NCBI GenBank assembly: GCA_900754805.1
Contig: CAAEEE010000469.1
Location: forward strand, 1 to 6,942
Reading direction: 5' to 3'
Origin: Clostridia bacterium
GTDB taxonomy: Bacteria > Bacillota > Clostridia > Peptostreptococcales > Anaerovoracaceae
DNA length: 6,942 nt
This document shows, one piece after another, positions 1 through 6,438 of the stretch. Position 1 is the stretch's first letter; the number at the start of each line of letters is the position of its first letter. Below the pieces are notes generated by a model. It worked only from the letters and a program-made list of their open reading frames with translations, searched no databases and was not told the DNA's origin. Position numbers and translations under genes: made by a program.

Positions 1-1
1 C

Positions 2-3000
2 AAGGTGGAAGTCGGTAATACGGTTACCTATTCCGCCGATTTCAAAGAGGCGATGCGCAATGCAACAAACGGCACAAAAATCACCTTGCTAGAGGATGTT
101 TCGATTGCAAACAGGACGGGCATTTCCGGCGACAATACAACGGTTACGTTGGATTTGAATGAACACAAAATCACAGGCGGCTGGCTTGATGTCGGGGATA
201 AAGATACTAATGGGACTTACACAACCTGCACCTTGAAAATTATCGGCAAAGGCAGTTATGAACCTCCACAGTATGGCGGCATTATCACTGTTAATATGAA
301 AGCTACGCTGGATTTGAGCAAGTGGGAAGGCGGTACGATCAGCTCGATCAATATATCGGATAACTCGAACTATGAAGCAGCATCGCGGGAAGCTGCAGTG
401 ATCGTAGGGCCGAAGGCAGGTACGATCGGAAAACTGTCGTTCGGGAATAATCAATTGCCTAAAATAACAAAGACCAAACTGAGCGGCGGCAGCTTTAATG
501 AGATTTGGGCAGCTGATTTTGGGCCGGTCAAGCTTGACGAACTGCTTGCAGATGGCTATGCGTACCAGAATGCAGATGGGTCGTATGTGGAGTACAAAAC
601 GACACTTCAGGGCGCATCTATCTCCAACGTCAAGGTCGTAAAATGCCTGCATCCGAACATGAAACCGGATGCAACAACTCGCGTAGCAACATGCGAATAC
701 TGCGGCAAGAGCGGCGAATTTGCAGCCTCGGTGGATGGCAATCTCTATACCGATATGGATGAAGCCATCACCTATTGGCTGGCAAACGGCGGCACATTGA
801 AGCTGTATGCCAATTATACCGCTGCCACTGAAAAAGCTACATGGACTATTGTCTCCGGAGAGCACTCCATCGACCTGAACGGACATAGGATGTCGGTTAA
901 AGGTGATGGCGCATTCAAGCCCACTAACAATATGCATTTGACGGTTACCGACGGCAAGGAGATCGGTCAGATTGAGAATATCCTCCTTGATGGGAGTCAG
1001 CGCGGGAGCTTTACGCTGGAGAACGGTTATGTCTGCAATCTGGAGATGACCGGCGGCGCTGTCGTTGCGCTGAAGGGCGGCAGCGTTGACAATCTGGATG
1101 TACAGAATTGCTCCACAAACACAAATCTTTCCATCCAGGGCGGCAGCATTGGCAAACTGAATATAAAGGATTGGGCTGAGGGCATGCATGTTTCCGCCAC
1201 GAGCGGCAGCCTTGGCGCGTATAATCTGCCAAGCGGCAAGATTCTCGCGGATGTGCTGGATCACCAATATTACGCCGAAGGCACAAGCCTTGATAAACAG
1301 GTTGATGCGGCGGCGCAAACTGGGGAAAAATTCGTTATCAAGCAAGCCCCTTACGACTTTGGATCGACTTCTAAAGTGGCAGCGGTTCCCATTAACGGCA
1401 GCATCCCCTTCAGGGTTGACTCGCCTAGTGGAAATGTGGGCGTATACGATGTGAAGTGGTATCGCAGAACGGACAGCGGCGCAGAACATATGACACAGAA
1501 TAGAGTGGATGGCGTGAAGGTCGGTGATAAGCTGGATGTATTCTGCGTGATCACAGGGGTGGATAGCCCCGGCGGAGAAATGCAGTGGCAGGTGGCAGTC
1601 AAGGACTATACGATAAATGTCGTGCATGCCAAGCTGAACGACGACCGAACGGTCATTACGCAGGAGTCGGGCACGGGCAACACCCAAAATCCGGCAGACA
1701 ACCGCTTGGTGGTTACTCCGTTTTCTTCCAGCACGTTTAGCGATGTAGAATACAAATTTGCGGTGACCTACAACGGACAGCCGCTGGAATTGGGTAAAGA
1801 TTACACCATTAAAGATTCGAGCAATTTGGCAAAGAATGCCGGAACGCACACGCTGACCATCGAGGGCAGGGGCAATTATACGGGTGAAAAGTCGGTGACA
1901 TGGACGCTTGAGCCGTATGAGCTGTCGGTTGAAAACTTTTGTCATGCCCAGATTAACAAGACGTACGATGGTACAGATGCAGTGACTGACAGCACAAACG
2001 GAATCAGCCGGTTAGACGGTTTTAATCTTGATTCGAAGAACCCGCGGAATCCTATATTGTCAGCTGTGAATAATCTTAATTTGGACAAGAGCGACTACGA
2101 GTTGAGCAATATGAAATTCGACTCCGCGGAAGCCGGAGACAGAACCTTCACCGGCACAATGACGCTGAAACCCGACGGCAACTTTGTCTTTGCCAATGGC
2201 AGCAGGGTGATGCAGATCAAATACAGCAGCGGCCGTCAGTTTGTTTCTATCAACAGGGAGATCATCGCTGCCCCCGCGACCAAGGCGCTGCAAGTCGCGA
2301 ACAACCACGCGGCGACGTATACGGTCGATCTGTCCGCGCTGCTGCCGAAGCTGACGAGCCCGATGCAATACGGCACGGTAACGTATGCGCTGGGTACCAA
2401 CACACTTGATAGCAGATATTACGACGCGGGCACAGCAAAGATCGAAAACGGCAAGCTGATGATCCCGATCAAGGCCGTGGAAACCGACGTCCAAACAGCG
2501 ATCGGCAAGGTGACCGTGACGGTGAGCTCCACGAATTTCCATAATTTTGACCTGACGGTCAACGTCAGTTCCACCAACAAGATCGTTCCCACCGGCGAGC
2601 CGACACTGAGCACGAAGACGCTGACCTACGGTCAGGCGCTCTCCGCCATCAAGCTCTCCGGCAAGCTCCACGACAATGTCAACAACAAGGATGTCGAGGG
2701 CACGTTTACATGGGTGGACGGCACGGTCAAGCCCAACGCTGGTTCGTATGAAGCGGCGTGGAAATTCACTCCCGCCGCCGGCGATACCTACACCGAAGCC
2801 GACGGCACGGTGACGATCACCGTCAACAAGGCAACCCCGACCGGTACGCCGAAGTATACGGCGATTACTAAGGAAGGACAGACCCTTGCGGATGCAAACT
2901 TAACAGCTGAAGGCGAAAATAAAGAATCCTTATTCAAGGCTTTGGGAAAAGCCATTCAAGGAATCGTAAAATGGGTCGAATCCGAGGACAAAACTACAGC

Positions 3001-4300
3001 GCTGGATCTGGGTACCAAGGTAGAGCAGGGCAAGGCCTACACATGGCTCTTTACCCCGACCGAGGAGGACAACTACAGTACGCTGACCGGCACCATCGTC
3101 CTTTGGGCAAAACCGTCCTCCGGCGGCGGTGCAGTGGCTCCGGCCCCGGTCAATCCGGACGTCATCACAGTCAAAGAAGACAACAAGGACAATACGACCT
3201 CCAAACCGGGTGCGGAAACCGACACAACTACAACAACCAAGACGACCGTCAAGAATACGACGACCGCAACGACCAAGAACGAGCAGGGACAGGAAGTTTC
3301 CAAGACCACAGCCAGCGTCTCCAAAGACCTCGGCGACAAGCTGCTCGATCAGGCGGTTTCCAATAAGTCTGACACGATCGAGATCACTGTGAAGTCTAAC
3401 GAGACAAACAACAACGGCAGCGGCGCAGGCGTAAGCGCGGCAGACAGCGTGAAAGCAACCGAAGTCGAGTTGCCAAAGGCGACCGTCAACGCGATCGCCA
3501 AGGACACGAACGCCGACCTTGTCATCAAGACCGACAACGGCGAAGTCGTCCTCGACAACAAGACCTTAGAAACGATTGCAGGCGCAGCCAAGGGTGACAC
3601 CGTAACCATCGTGGTGGGCGAAAACACCCAGCTCAAGGAAACGCAGAAACCGGCGGAGAAGATCGTCGGCAAGAACGGAACCCTCTTTGATCTGGCAGCG
3701 AAGATCGGCGAAAGACTTCTGCACCAGTTCGAGGGCGGCAAGGCGCATGTGACCCTGCCGATGCCGGAGAAGCTCAAAGGCAAAGACGTCCTCGTGATCT
3801 ACATCGATGACAACGGACTCTGCAAGATTCTGAACCACAGCGTAGAGAAAATCGGCGCAGAAGATTACATTCGCTTCACGACGACCCACTTCTCCACCTT
3901 CGCAGTGGTAGACAAGGAAGAGGCAGAGGCTTTGATCAAAGCCCAGAACGAAGCCCATGTAAAAGAACTGATGCAGAACGGGAAATTCAAGGTGACCACA
4001 ACCAAGACCAGTAAGAAATCCGTCAAGGTAACGGTTACGGCGAAGAATAACAAGACCCTCATCAGCGACATCAAGAGCATGGGCTATACGGTGAAATACC
4101 AGTTCTACCGCTCCACGAAGAAGACTTCCGGCTACAAGCTGCTGAAGACCAAGACCACAAGCAGCTTCACCAACACCAAGGGCAAGAAGGGTACGAAGTA
4201 CTACTACAAAGCCCGGGTACTGGTCTACGACGGCAAGACGTTGATTGCCAAGAGTGAGCTGAAACAGGCAAGCTGCGGCGTAAGAACCTGGACGAAATAG
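2..4300 (+). CDS. Giant modular surface/secreted repeat protein, 5'-partial
   Basis: The reading frame is open to the left edge and ends at TAG 4298-4300. The first possible start, GTG at 5, has no room for a ribosome site, so the true start and any signal peptide lie outside. Counting GTG 5 as residue 1, I see: a beta-helix-like module (about 1-205, with TLDLNEHKI at 48-56); a CxH/CxxC knuckle (C214, H216, C230, C233); a second such module (about 240-440, IDLNGHRM at 289-296); an Ig-like stretch (445-560); an MBG-type repeat (about 585-640, GNYTG 623-627); a YDG-type repeat (YDGT 654-657); two related Ig-like repeats (862-940, 943-1035); an SGGG/PAP and Thr/Asn/Lys-rich linker (about 1037-1100); a domain ending HFSTFAVVD (to 1303); a charged helix-like linker (1304-1328); and a Lys/Tyr-rich Fn3-like tail (1329-1431). 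Such arrays are typical of clostridial adhesins and cell-surface proteins. I see no LPXTG, SLH repeat or C-terminal membrane helix, so attachment is unknown. The ligand is also unknown. Confidence 0.85.
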   Translation, partial: KVEVGNTVTYSADFKEAMRNATNGTKITLLEDVSIANRTGISGDNTTVTLDLNEHKITGGWLDVGDKDTNGTYTTCTLKIIGKGSYEPPQYGGIITVNMKATLDLSKWEGGTISSINISDNSNYEAASREAAVIVGPKAGTIGKLSFGNNQLPKITKTKLSGGSFNEIWAADFGPVKLDELLADGYAYQNADGSYVEYKTTLQGASISNVKVVKCLHPNMKPDATTRVATCEYCGKSGEFAASVDGNLYTDMDEAITYWLANGGTLKLYANYTAATEKATWTIVSGEHSIDLNGHRMSVKGDGAFKPTNNMHLTVTDGKEIGQIENILLDGSQRGSFTLENGYVCNLEMTGGAVVALKGGSVDNLDVQNCSTNTNLSIQGGSIGKLNIKDWAEGMHVSATSGSLGAYNLPSGKILADVLDHQYYAEGTSLDKQVDAAAQTGEKFVIKQAPYDFGSTSKVAAVPINGSIPFRVDSPSGNVGVYDVKWYRRTDSGAEHMTQNRVDGVKVGDKLDVFCVITGVDSPGGEMQWQVAVKDYTINVVHAKLNDDRTVITQESGTGNTQNPADNRLVVTPFSSSTFSDVEYKFAVTYNGQPLELGKDYTIKDSSNLAKNAGTHTLTIEGRGNYTGEKSVTWTLEPYELSVENFCHAQINKTYDGTDAVTDSTNGISRLDGFNLDSKNPRNPILSAVNNLNLDKSDYELSNMKFDSAEAGDRTFTGTMTLKPDGNFVFANGSRVMQIKYSSGRQFVSINREIIAAPATKALQVANNHAATYTVDLSALLPKLTSPMQYGTVTYALGTNTLDSRYYDAGTAKIENGKLMIPIKAVETDVQTAIGKVTVTVSSTNFHNFDLTVNVSSTNKIVPTGEPTLSTKTLTYGQALSAIKLSGKLHDNVNNKDVEGTFTWVDGTVKPNAGSYEAAWKFTPAAGDTYTEADGTVTITVNKATPTGTPKYTAITKEGQTLADANLTAEGENKESLFKALGKAIQGIVKWVESEDKTTALDLGTKVEQGKAYTWLFTPTEEDNYSTLTGTIVLWAKPSSGGGAVAPAPVNPDVITVKEDNKDNTTSKPGAETDTTTTTKTTVKNTTTATTKNEQGQEVSKTTASVSKDLGDKLLDQAVSNKSDTIEITVKSNETNNNGSGAGVSAADSVKATEVELPKATVNAIAKDTNADLVIKTDNGEVVLDNKTLETIAGAAKGDTVTIVVGENTQLKETQKPAEKIVGKNGTLFDLAAKIGERLLHQFEGGKAHVTLPMPEKLKGKDVLVIYIDDNGLCKILNHSVEKIGAEDYIRFTTTHFSTFAVVDKEEAEALIKAQNEAHVKELMQNGKFKVTTTKTSKKSVKVTVTAKNNKTLISDIKSMGYTVKYQFYRSTKKTSGYKLLKTKTTSSFTNTKGKKGTKYYYKARVLVYDGKTLIAKSELKQASCGVRTWTK
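29..1320 (+). repeat. Two diverged copies of a beta-helix-like module within the surface gene
   Basis: The protein encoded here repeats one plan twice. Each copy starts with an Ala-rich helix-like piece (FKEAMRNATNGTKITLLEDV in copy 1; YTDMDEAITYWLANGGTLKL in copy 2). It then has a DLN-x-H strand (residues 50-54 and 290-294), a ladder of GG-S/T-I/V-x-x-L/I turns, and an exit segment (LLADGYAYQNADG and VLDHQYYAEG). A CLHP...CEYC knuckle sits between the copies at bases 641-703. The similarity is at protein level only, so the copies are old. The beta-helix fold is inferred from the turn periodicity. Confidence 0.6.
2588..3109 (+). repeat. Two tandem Ig-like repeats (GxFxW...FTP...Y...G pattern) in the surface gene
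   Basis: Residues about 862-940 and 943-1035 align: TYGQALSAIKLSG with KEGQTLADANLTA, VEGTFTWVDG with IQGIVKWVES, and WKFTPAAGDTYTEADGTVTI with WLFTPTEEDNYSTLTGTIVL. The second copy carries an extra Lys/Glu-rich stretch of about ten residues (ENKESLFKALGKA) in its first half. Repeats of this kind are common stalk modules in Bacillota surface proteins. The stalk role is inferred. Confidence 0.65.
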
Positions 4301-4326
4301 ACTGCATGTGCAGACAGAATTACAAA

Positions 4327-4356
4327 GGGATGTCCATGATCCTTTTCGGACACCCC
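4327..4356 (+). other. Terminator-like hairpin lacking a U-tract, downstream of the surface gene
   Basis: GGGATGTCC (4327-4335) can pair with GGACACCCC (4348-4356) with a single A/C mismatch across a 12-nt loop. It begins 26 nt after the surface gene stop, where an intrinsic terminator is expected. The next bases are GGGAAACAG rather than a run of T, and metK homology begins about 8 nt later. I infer a terminator whose 3' tail was lost at a junction, but it could also be a simple 3'-end-protecting stem. Confidence 0.4.
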
Positions 4357-4363
4357 GGGAAAC

Positions 4364-4462
4364 AGACAGACGGCGGCTTACGGTCACTTTGGCAGAACCG
4401 ATATTGATCTGCCTTGGGAGCATACGGATAAAGCGGAGACGCTGAGACAGCAGGCAGGTCTG
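4364..4462 (+). pseudogene. metK: 3' remnant of S-adenosylmethionine synthetase gene (metK)
   Basis: Reading from AGA 4364, the frame encodes [11 protein letters not shown], then [13 protein letters not shown] and LRQQAGL. This is the conserved carboxy-terminal segment of methionine adenosyltransferase (TAAYGHFGR...PWExTDKAxxL), the enzyme making S-adenosylmethionine from ATP and methionine. Only about 33 of the roughly 390-400 residues of MetK are present. Upstream the frame reads SFSDTPGN instead of the usual RPIY-type sequence and hits a TGA at 4337. There is no start codon, so this is a non-functional fragment. Downstream the frame stays open past the usual C-terminus to TAA 4577-4579, with a tail I do not recognise (rich in Arg, Ser and Cys). 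It lies between the surface gene and the tandem terminators, which may originally have been the metK terminators. An intact metK is expected elsewhere in the genome. Confidence 0.85.
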
Positions 4463-4500
4463 CAAAAGGTATCTTGCGCGGGTGGATCGCGCATGAAACT

Positions 4501-4521
4501 GTCGGCGGTCAGCGGTCGGCG
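4501..4521. repeat. Three tandem 7-bp repeats
   Basis: GTCGGCG, GTCAGCG and GTCGGCG lie directly head to tail, differing at one base in the middle copy. They follow the metK remnant. No function is apparent. Confidence 0.6.
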
Positions 4522-4564
4522 AGAATGTGAGTGCCGCTCCGCAAGGTTCTTTTGTCGTGATTCC

Positions 4565-4589
4565 GGAAATATCGTATAACGATATTTCC
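4565..4589. other. Perfect inverted repeat (10-bp arms, 5-nt spacer)
   Basis: GGAAATATCG (4565-4574) is the exact reverse complement of CGATATTTCC (4580-4589), separated by TATAA. One more T-A pair can form inside, leaving a 3-nt loop. Neither flank has a T-run, so it is not a standard intrinsic terminator on either strand. It could be an operator for a dimeric regulator or an RNA stem. The TAA closing the extended metK-remnant frame lies in its spacer. Confidence 0.6.
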
Positions 4590-4642
4590 TACATAACAAA
4601 AAAGACGCACGCACGCGTTATATGGACGTTGCCGGTTTTAAG

Positions 4643-4677
4643 AAAACAGACTCAGTTATTTGGGTCTGTTTTTCTTT
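4643..4677 (+). terminator. Intrinsic terminator 1, probably bidirectional
   Basis: AAAACAGACTC (4643-4653) pairs with GGGTCTGTTTT (4662-4672) with one G-T wobble and an 8-nt loop, followed by T-rich TTTTTCTTT. The A-run on the 5' side gives a T-run on the other strand, so it could work in both directions. It is 340 nt after the surface gene stop, far for that gene but well placed for the ancestral metK. Confidence 0.8.
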
Positions 4678-4689
4678 GCGCTTCTATAT

Positions 4690-4717
4690 GACCGGCTCTT
4701 GTGCCGGTCTTTTTTTT
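4690..4717 (+). terminator. Intrinsic terminator 2, strong
   Basis: GACCGGC (4690-4696) and GCCGGTC (4703-4709) form a perfect 7-bp GC-rich stem with a TCTTGT loop, followed at once by eight T residues (4710-4717). It stands only 12 nt after terminator 1, making a tandem pair that separates upstream transcription from the aroD-ecfA operon. Confidence 0.9.
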
Positions 4718-4727
4718 GTGATATACT
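4699..4727 (+). promoter_or_regulatory. Candidate extended -10 promoter for the aroD-ecfA operon
   Basis: TGATATACT (4719-4727) contains an extended -10 (TG-n-TATACT, 5 of 6 to TATAAT). A weak -35, TTGTGC (4699-4704, 3 of 6), lies 17 bp upstream, inside the loop and stem of terminator 2. Transcription would start near 4734, giving an untranslated leader of about 130 nt. The rest of the leader (to 4867) holds no recognisable riboswitch or gene. The call rests on sequence match only. Confidence 0.35.
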
Positions 4728-4867
4728 TATCCATGTCTATTGTCGGGATGTTTTGAATAGAATGCATTTGAGACGATGGCTGCGATTGCTGATGAAGCGG
4801 AGCGACAACGATTACAGACGATAAAGAATTGGAAAAAGAGTTTAATTTATAAAGTGGGGTAGCTGAA

Positions 4868-5596
4868 GTGAGTATTTTCAAGAAGAGCAAAAAGGCTAGA
4901 AATAAGAAGCCGGAGATTTGTTTGTCGCTGAACTGTGATACGATGACACAGATTTATGAGGAAATCGACCGATATAAGGATTATTGTTCGATTGTTGAAT
5001 GGTGTGTGGATAAGTTTCCGGGGGCAGAGCAATGGACGCAGGAAGAATTTGTTGAAAAACTTGCGGAAGTAAAGCAATTTTGCAAAGGAAAGAAACTCAC
5101 GGTAGACTATAAAGGGGATGAAAGAATCGGCAATGCAATTTTGCGCCGGGCGATGGGAATTGCGGATATTATTGATATTGATGCGGACAATTCCGAAGTG
5201 CACAAGCTTGTGCGACAGGCAAAACGCAAGGGTACGCAGACTTTGATTTCCCACCATGAATTTGAGAAGATGCCGGAGCGAGACGAAATTGCTACCCGGT
5301 TTATTAAGATGGAAAAGACCGGAGGAGATATTTTGAAGGTAGCGGCGATAGCAAACAGCGAGCAGGATACTTATGATTTGCTTGAAGGCGCGGCGGCGTA
5401 CTGCCAGCTTAAATATCATCAGCCGATTGTTGCAATTGCAATGGGAGAAGAAGGTCAGGTCAGCCGGATTTGCGCGGGAGACTTCGGGTCAGTTATGACT
5501 TATGCCTGCGGCAGCAAGCCGACGGCACCGGGACAGTTTGATGCGAAACGGCTTTATGAATACATGAAGAAATACTATAGCAAAGAGGGACTTTGA
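4868..5596 (+). CDS. aroD: Divergent type I 3-dehydroquinate dehydratase-like protein
   Basis: This is a 242-residue (alpha/beta)8-barrel protein of the AroD class I family, which dehydrates 3-dehydroquinate to 3-dehydroshikimate in the cytoplasmic shikimate pathway by a Schiff-base mechanism. Length is close to the usual 250. Visible landmarks, compared from memory with Salmonella AroD, are: E44 in VEWCVD (E46), E85 (E86), H130 in SHHEF (H143), K157 in GGDILKVA (Schiff-base K170), R200 in VSRICAGDFGS (R213), T219 (S232) and Q223 in PTAPGQ (Q236). The family ExRxD arginine (R48) is Cys46, and the TFR arginine (R82) falls at Tyr81 in VDYKGDE. The catalytic core is therefore kept but part of the substrate pocket is altered, so activity on dehydroquinate is uncertain. 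GTG 4868 is the only sensible start: an in-frame TAA sits at 4850, and GTGGGG (4854-4859) serves as ribosome site. The first 14 residues are a basic extension. It is the first gene of the operon, 2 nt before ecfA1. Confidence 0.85.
   Translation: MSIFKKSKKARNKKPEICLSLNCDTMTQIYEEIDRYKDYCSIVEWCVDKFPGAEQWTQEEFVEKLAEVKQFCKGKKLTVDYKGDERIGNAILRRAMGIADIIDIDADNSEVHKLVRQAKRKGTQTLISHHEFEKMPERDEIATRFIKMEKTGGDILKVAAIANSEQDTYDLLEGAAAYCQLKYHQPIVAIAMGEEGQVSRICAGDFGSVMTYACGSKPTAPGQFDAKRLYEYMKKYYSKEGL
5584..5590 (+). promoter_or_regulatory. Ribosome binding site deciding the ecfA1 start
   Basis: AGAGGGA lies within the last codons of the aroD-like gene. It is 8 nt from GTG 5599 but only 2 nt from the in-frame TTG 5593, so GTG 5599 is the likelier start. 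Translation of ecfA1 is probably coupled to termination of the upstream gene at 5594-5596. Confidence 0.7.
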
Positions 5597-5598
5597 TA

Positions 5599-6438
5599 GT
5601 GGAAAATATAATCAGGATTGAAAATTTGGTTTTCGAATACAGCAAAGAGACCGAAGAAGGGCAAGTGAGCATTCGGGCGGTGGACGATGTGAGCTTTGAA
5701 ATTGAAAAAGGCAGTTTCACGGCGATTATCGGCAAAAACGGCTCGGGAAAATCGACGCTCGCGAAGAATTTGAACGGACTTTTGGTACCGACGCGCGGCG
5801 TTATTTATGTCGGAGGTTTTGACACGAAGGATGATGAACATATCTGGGATGTCAGACAGACAGCGGGCATGGTTTTCCAAAATCCGGACAACCAGCTTGT
5901 TTCAGCCATCGTGGAGGATGATGTTGCTTTCGGACCGGAAAATTTAGGAGTACCGCCGGAGGAAATCCGCAAAAGAGTGGACAAGGCTTTGGAAGATGTG
6001 AATATGGGTGCTTTTAAGAAAAAAGCACCGCATCTGCTTTCCGGGGGACAAAAGCAAAGGATTGCGATTGCAGGCGTTGTGGCGATGAAGCCGCAGTGCA
6101 TTATTTTTGACGAACCGACTGCCATGCTGGACCCGAAAGGACGAAAAGAAATCATGGCCATTATCGACGAGCTGCATGCAGAAGGGATTACCGTCGTGCT
6201 GATTACGCACTTTATGGAAGAGACCGTGAATGCAGATCGTTTGATTATTATGAACGAGGGAAAGGTTTTGCTGGACGGAGCGCCGGAAAAAGTCTTTTCG
6301 CATCGTGATTTGATTCGGTCGGTGAACCTTGATGTGCCTTTGATGGCGGAGCTGGCAGCAAGACTCAAAGAAAAAGGAGTCAATGTGCCGGAAAACATAA
6401 TTACAGAAGAAAAGATGGTTGAATTTATATGTCAATAA
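5599..6438 (+). CDS. ecfA1: Energy-coupling factor transporter ATPase EcfA1
   Basis: A complete 279-residue ABC ATPase, the usual length for EcfA1 (CbiO1). With EcfA2 it forms the cytoplasmic ATPase pair that drives EcfT and exchangeable S-components to import vitamins or metal ions. From GTG 5599, motifs in order are: Walker [10 protein letters not shown] (45-53), Q-loop VFQNPDNQL with Q94, the ECF-type [10 protein letters not shown] segment, signature LSGGQKQR (from 147), Walker B IIFDEP with D171 and catalytic E172, D-loop MLDP (D178) and the switch histidine H204 in LITHF. All catalytic residues are present. The C-terminal part (about 220-279) matches the extra helical domain of ECF ATPases. 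Assignment as A1 rests on its position before the second ATPase and on the N-x-LNGLL...GxDT pattern following Walker A. It follows the aroD-like gene by 2 nt and overlaps ecfA2 by 10 nt. The usual rplQ neighbour is replaced here by the aroD-like gene. Confidence 0.93.
   Translation: MENIIRIENLVFEYSKETEEGQVSIRAVDDVSFEIEKGSFTAIIGKNGSGKSTLAKNLNGLLVPTRGVIYVGGFDTKDDEHIWDVRQTAGMVFQNPDNQLVSAIVEDDVAFGPENLGVPPEEIRKRVDKALEDVNMGAFKKKAPHLLSGGQKQRIAIAGVVAMKPQCIIFDEPTAMLDPKGRKEIMAIIDELHAEGITVVLITHFMEETVNADRLIIMNEGKVLLDGAPEKVFSHRDLIRSVNLDVPLMAELAARLKEKGVNVPENIITEEKMVEFICQ

Noticed and set aside
89..1945. Long open frame on the - strand (618 codons)
   Set aside because: It lies wholly antisense to the surface gene, whose frame gives coherent repeat domains. 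Its translation is Cys/His/Arg-rich without recognisable motifs, as expected from a shadow frame.
3180..3300. Possible CRISPR-like or satellite repeat in the ACC/AAC/AAG-rich stretch
   Set aside because: It is an in-frame Thr/Lys/Asn-rich linker in the surface protein, with no regular unit or spacers.
4306..4407. Small + strand ORF after the surface gene (33 codons from ATG 4306)
   Set aside because: It has no ribosome site and overlaps the hairpin and the metK remnant in a different frame, so it is probably chance.
3566..4465. Minus-strand open frame of 299 codons spanning the surface gene 3' end and the metK remnant
   Set aside because: It is antisense to two recognisable coding segments on the + strand and shows no protein family features.
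4776..4862. 28-codon ORF (MAAIADEAERQRL...) just before the aroD-like gene, and a frame ending DDKELEKEFNL at 4850
   Set aside because: No convincing ribosome site precedes the ORF, and the second frame lacks a start. They could be a leader peptide or a decayed gene end, but I recognise neither.
4301..4867. tRNA, rRNA or riboswitch in the intergenic region
   Set aside because: I could find no cloverleaf, rRNA-like segment or known riboswitch core; the only structures seen are the listed hairpins.
5593..5595. TTG as an alternative ecfA1 start
   Set aside because: It is only 2 nt from the AGAGGGA ribosome site, while GTG 5599 has normal 8-nt spacing.
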